From: Chryseobacterium gleum
GTDB taxonomy: Bacteria; Bacteroidota; Bacteroidia; Flavobacteriales_D; Sanyastnellaceae
Length of the DNA stretch: 16,474 bases
Assembly: GCA_945878835.1 (NCBI GenBank)
Contig: CAMCUG010000014.1
Location: 1-16,474 of the forward strand
Direction of reading: 5' to 3'
The translations under genes and the position numbers were made by a program. The notes beneath the pieces were generated by a model that was not told the DNA's origin, ran no database searches, and saw only the letters and a list, made by a program, of their open reading frames with translations. Below, piece after piece: positions 14,467 to 16,474 of the stretch (position 1 is its first letter; each line of letters starts with the position of its first letter).

Positions 14467-15050
14467 TGGCCGATAAAATTCAGCTTGACCTGGTAGACAT
14501 TACCCCGAGCAGCAGCTCGAACGGGGCTTATGTTATGGCACTTACTGAAATAGCAGGTGCTCGCAGTTTGGCTATTGTCATTGGTCCAGCCGAGGCACAC
14601 AGCATTGTGATTGTCATGGAAAAAATGCCGATCACTCGTCCGCTTACGCACGACCTCTTCGTTTCTCTTGCCGAGAATTTTGAAATTCATGTGGAAGAAG
14701 TTTTCATTTATCAGATGATCGATGGCATTTTTTATGCGCGTATTATTGTGAGAGGAAATGGAAAAACGATTGAAGTAGACTCGCGCACGAGCGATGCTGT
14801 GGCCATAGCTATTCGCTTTGGAGCACCTATCTATTGTGCGAAGGAGGTTATGGATGAGGTTGGAAGAGACATGCGTGCATTAACCGAAGGAGACGAGTTG
14901 GATTTCGACCTTGACATAACTGAAGATGATTTGGAAGAAGTCTTGACTCCGGAAGAAATCTTGAAGAAACTCAATGAGGCCTTGTTGAATGAAGATTACG
15001 AGTTAGCTTCGAAGCTTCGCGACGAGTTAGACAAAAGAAACAATAAGTAA
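14466..15050 (+). CDS. Bifunctional nuclease family protein (DUF151) with C-terminal UVR motif
   Basis: 194 aa. The N-terminal two thirds is a BFN/DUF151 domain: LTEIAGARSLAIVIGPAEAHSIVIVMEKMPITRPLTHDLF matches the family core, and IVRGNGKTIEVDSRTSDAVAIAIRFGAPIYCAKEVMDE matches the conserved DxRPSDAIALA block (here DSRTSDAVAIA). Family members have been described with DNase and RNase activity. After an acidic linker (about 140-160), residues 167-190 or so (LNEALLNEDYELASKLRDELDK) form a UVR motif like those of UvrB, UvrC, McsA and ClpC. The start overlaps the etfA stop by one base. Substrate and biological role are unproven, and coupling to ETF suggests co-expression rather than a shared reaction. 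Confidence 0.92.
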   Translation: MADKIQLDLVDITPSSSSNGAYVMALTEIAGARSLAIVIGPAEAHSIVIVMEKMPITRPLTHDLFVSLAENFEIHVEEVFIYQMIDGIFYARIIVRGNGKTIEVDSRTSDAVAIAIRFGAPIYCAKEVMDEVGRDMRALTEGDELDFDLDITEDDLEEVLTPEEILKKLNEALLNEDYELASKLRDELDKRNNK

Positions 15051-15096
15051 ATCTCTGATCCATAGGATTTGAGTGACGACACAAACAATAAGGACT

Positions 15097-15588
15097 ATGG
15101 TAGGAATTATAATGGGAAGTAAGAGCGACTTGCGCATTATGCAAGAAGCTGCAGATGTTCTTTCCCTGTTGAACGTCCCCTTTGAAATTAGTGTAGTTAG
15201 TGCTCATCGCACCCCTGACCGCATGTTCGAGTACGCCAAGGGCGCCGCCAGTAGGGGTGTTCAGGTAATTATAGCCGGAGCCGGTGGGGCGGCGCATTTA
15301 CCAGGAATGACTGCTTCTCTCACTCCCCTTCCAGTTATTGGTGTTCCAATTAAATCTTCGAATAGTATCGACGGCTGGGATAGTGTACTAAGCATTCTTC
15401 AAATGCCAGCTGGAGTTCCCGTTGCCACCGTTGCCCTCGATGGTGCGCGTAACGCAGGAATTCTTGCCGCTCAAATTATAGCCGTTGCCGACGCGCAATT
15501 GATGCAACGCATAGCGCAATTCAAAGATGAATTGAAGAAAAAAGTCATGGACTCCGTTTCCGAAGTGGAAGCGCTTTCAAAAAAATAA
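15097..15588 (+). CDS. purE: N5-carboxyaminoimidazole ribonucleotide mutase
   Basis: 163 aa from the ATG at 15097, giving the standard start MVGIIMGSKSDL. A GTG at 15073 in the same frame would add 8 residues and is possible. PurE converts N5-CAIR to CAIR in purine synthesis. Class I features are present: GSKSD at 7-11, SAHRTP at 35-40 with the active-site histidine H37, AGAGGAAHLPGM, PVIGVP, and DGWDSVLSILQMPAGVPVATVALDGARNAGILAAQI. The partner purK, often adjacent, is not next to it here. It lies 46 bp after the nuclease gene and one base before the flavin reductase gene, so it probably sits within an etfBA-bfn-purE transcript or has a weak promoter in that gap. Confidence 0.96.
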   Translation: MVGIIMGSKSDLRIMQEAADVLSLLNVPFEISVVSAHRTPDRMFEYAKGAASRGVQVIIAGAGGAAHLPGMTASLTPLPVIGVPIKSSNSIDGWDSVLSILQMPAGVPVATVALDGARNAGILAAQIIAVADAQLMQRIAQFKDELKKKVMDSVSEVEALSKK

Positions 15589-15589
15589 T

Positions 15590-16474
15590 ATGGCCACATT
15601 TATTCCCGGTGAAATTCCCGTTGGGAAATTGCATCAACTTCTTTTAGGCAGCGTTGCTCCGCGACCCATTGCATGGGTGAGCACCGTTGATGAAAACGGA
15701 ACGCCGAATCTTTCTCCGTTTAGTTTCTTCAACGTATTTTCTGCTAATCCACCCATTGCTATTTTCTCTCCTGCACGCAGAGGTCGCGACAACACGACCA
15801 AGCACACCTATGAAAATGTGAAGCGCGTTCCTGAATGCGTGATTAACATTGTGAATTACAGTTTGGTTCAGCAATGCTCGTTAAGCAGTGTAGAATACGC
15901 AGCTGGAGTAAATGAATTCATCAAGTCAGGTGTCACAGAATTGGCTTCAGAAGCCATTCGCGTTCCTCGCGTTGCGGAATCGCCCATTCAATTGGAATGT
16001 AAAGTGAAAGAAGTCATTGAACTCGGAACCGAAGGCGGTGCAGGCAACTTAGTCGTTTGCGAAATCGTTCGTGTTCACATCAACGATTCCATTCTCGATG
16101 AAAACGGAAGAATAGATATGTTCAAAGCAGATCTTGTGGCACGTGCTGGAGGAGACTATTATGTAAGAGCTATTGACGGATTGTTTGAAGTTCCTAAACC
16201 CAATGAAAAAATTGGAATTGGAATCGATGCATTGCCCGAAGACATTCGTCATTCGAAGATTTTAACAGGAAACGATTTAGGTATGTTGGGCAATCTACAA
16301 GCCCTTCCGAACGAGACCGATGTGAATGAATACAAATTGATAGAGCTTTCTGACCTATTTTTAGAACATGAAGGAGATGCAGAAGCGTTGGAACAATCGC
16401 TTCATGCTCGTGCAGCTGAATTATTAAAAAACAAAAATGTTATAGAGGCGGCTTGCACGCTTCTAGCATTCAAT
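15590..16474 (+). CDS. Flavin reductase family / flavoredoxin-like FMN-binding split-barrel protein (3' end outside window)
   Basis: An ATG at 15590, one base after the purE stop, opens a frame of 295 codons that runs off the right edge. The N-terminal half is the FMN-binding split barrel of the flavin reductase-like family: LLLGSVAPRPIAWVSTVDENGTPNLSPFSFFNVFSANPPIAIFSP is its core. PECVINIV and SSVEYAAGVNEFIKSGVTE (about 75-120), ESPIQLECKVKEVIELG and VVCEIVRVHI complete the barrel. The part after residue 200 or so is a C-terminal extension beyond the usual 200-aa reductases, with a helical Glu/Leu-rich stretch at the edge. Such proteins use FMN as a cofactor or substrate; the physiological partner is unknown. 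Tight spacing to purE suggests one transcript. Confidence 0.88.
   Translation, partial: MATFIPGEIPVGKLHQLLLGSVAPRPIAWVSTVDENGTPNLSPFSFFNVFSANPPIAIFSPARRGRDNTTKHTYENVKRVPECVINIVNYSLVQQCSLSSVEYAAGVNEFIKSGVTELASEAIRVPRVAESPIQLECKVKEVIELGTEGGAGNLVVCEIVRVHINDSILDENGRIDMFKADLVARAGGDYYVRAIDGLFEVPKPNEKIGIGIDALPEDIRHSKILTGNDLGMLGNLQALPNETDVNEYKLIELSDLFLEHEGDAEALEQSLHARAAELLKNKNVIEAACTLLAFN

Noticed and set aside
15058..15068. Short inverted repeat ATCC-ATA-GGAT before purE
   Set aside because: A 4-bp stem with a 3-base loop is too small to support a hairpin or operator call and is expected by chance.
1..16474. Mobile elements, CRISPR arrays, prophage or defence cassette
   Set aside because: I saw no transposase, integrase, direct-repeat array or toxin-antitoxin pair. 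Genes are housekeeping or typical of the phylum, and base use looks even by eye.

Overview
This window looks like ordinary chromosome from a member of the Bacteroidota, most likely Flavobacteriales or a near relative. The evidence is a set of protein types typical of that phylum: a TPR/PD40/OmpA-like envelope protein ending in DUF1573, a single-domain PUR-alpha-like protein (DUF3276), a bifunctional nuclease with a UVR tail, and a short RsmI-like methyltransferase. In addition, good Shine-Dalgarno sites are almost absent and several upstream regions carry the Bacteroidota -7 element TAnnTTTG. I see no insertion sequence, phage gene, CRISPR array, tRNA or rRNA.

Layout. The minus strand from 1 to 4319 holds, in transcription order, gyrA, a secreted TPR protein, a rho-independent terminator, and a gene cut by the left edge that resembles the C-terminal ATPase domain of the replicative helicase DnaB but lacks the Walker A lysine. 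A 197-bp divergent region (4320-4516) separates gyrA from clpC on the plus strand. clpC meets a minus-strand envelope gene (7073-9220) stop to stop with no base between them. Divergent from that gene, the plus strand runs to the right edge: a 3-hydroxyacyl-CoA dehydrogenase, a PUR-alpha-like protein with its own promoter and terminator, an RsmI-like methyltransferase, an arginase, then a compact block etfB-etfA-bifunctional nuclease-purE-flavin reductase, the last cut by the right edge.

How the genes fit together. GyrA (DNA topology), the DnaB-like protein and the PUR-alpha-like protein act, or probably act, on nucleic acids. ClpC is the unfoldase of the ClpCP protease. The 3-hydroxyacyl-CoA dehydrogenase and the electron-transfer flavoprotein both belong to fatty-acid or amino-acid beta-oxidation. 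Arginase opens arginine catabolism, and PurE is a step of purine synthesis. The TPR protein and the PD40/OmpA-like/DUF1573 protein are exported.

Most of the window is housekeeping. The points most worth a second look are: the DnaB-like protein with a degraded ATP site and no N-terminal domain; three DnaA-box-like sequences that lie only upstream of that gene and in the gyrA/clpC divergent region; the domain fusion in the envelope protein; a probably leaderless arginase transcript; and the abutting convergent stops of clpC and the envelope gene.
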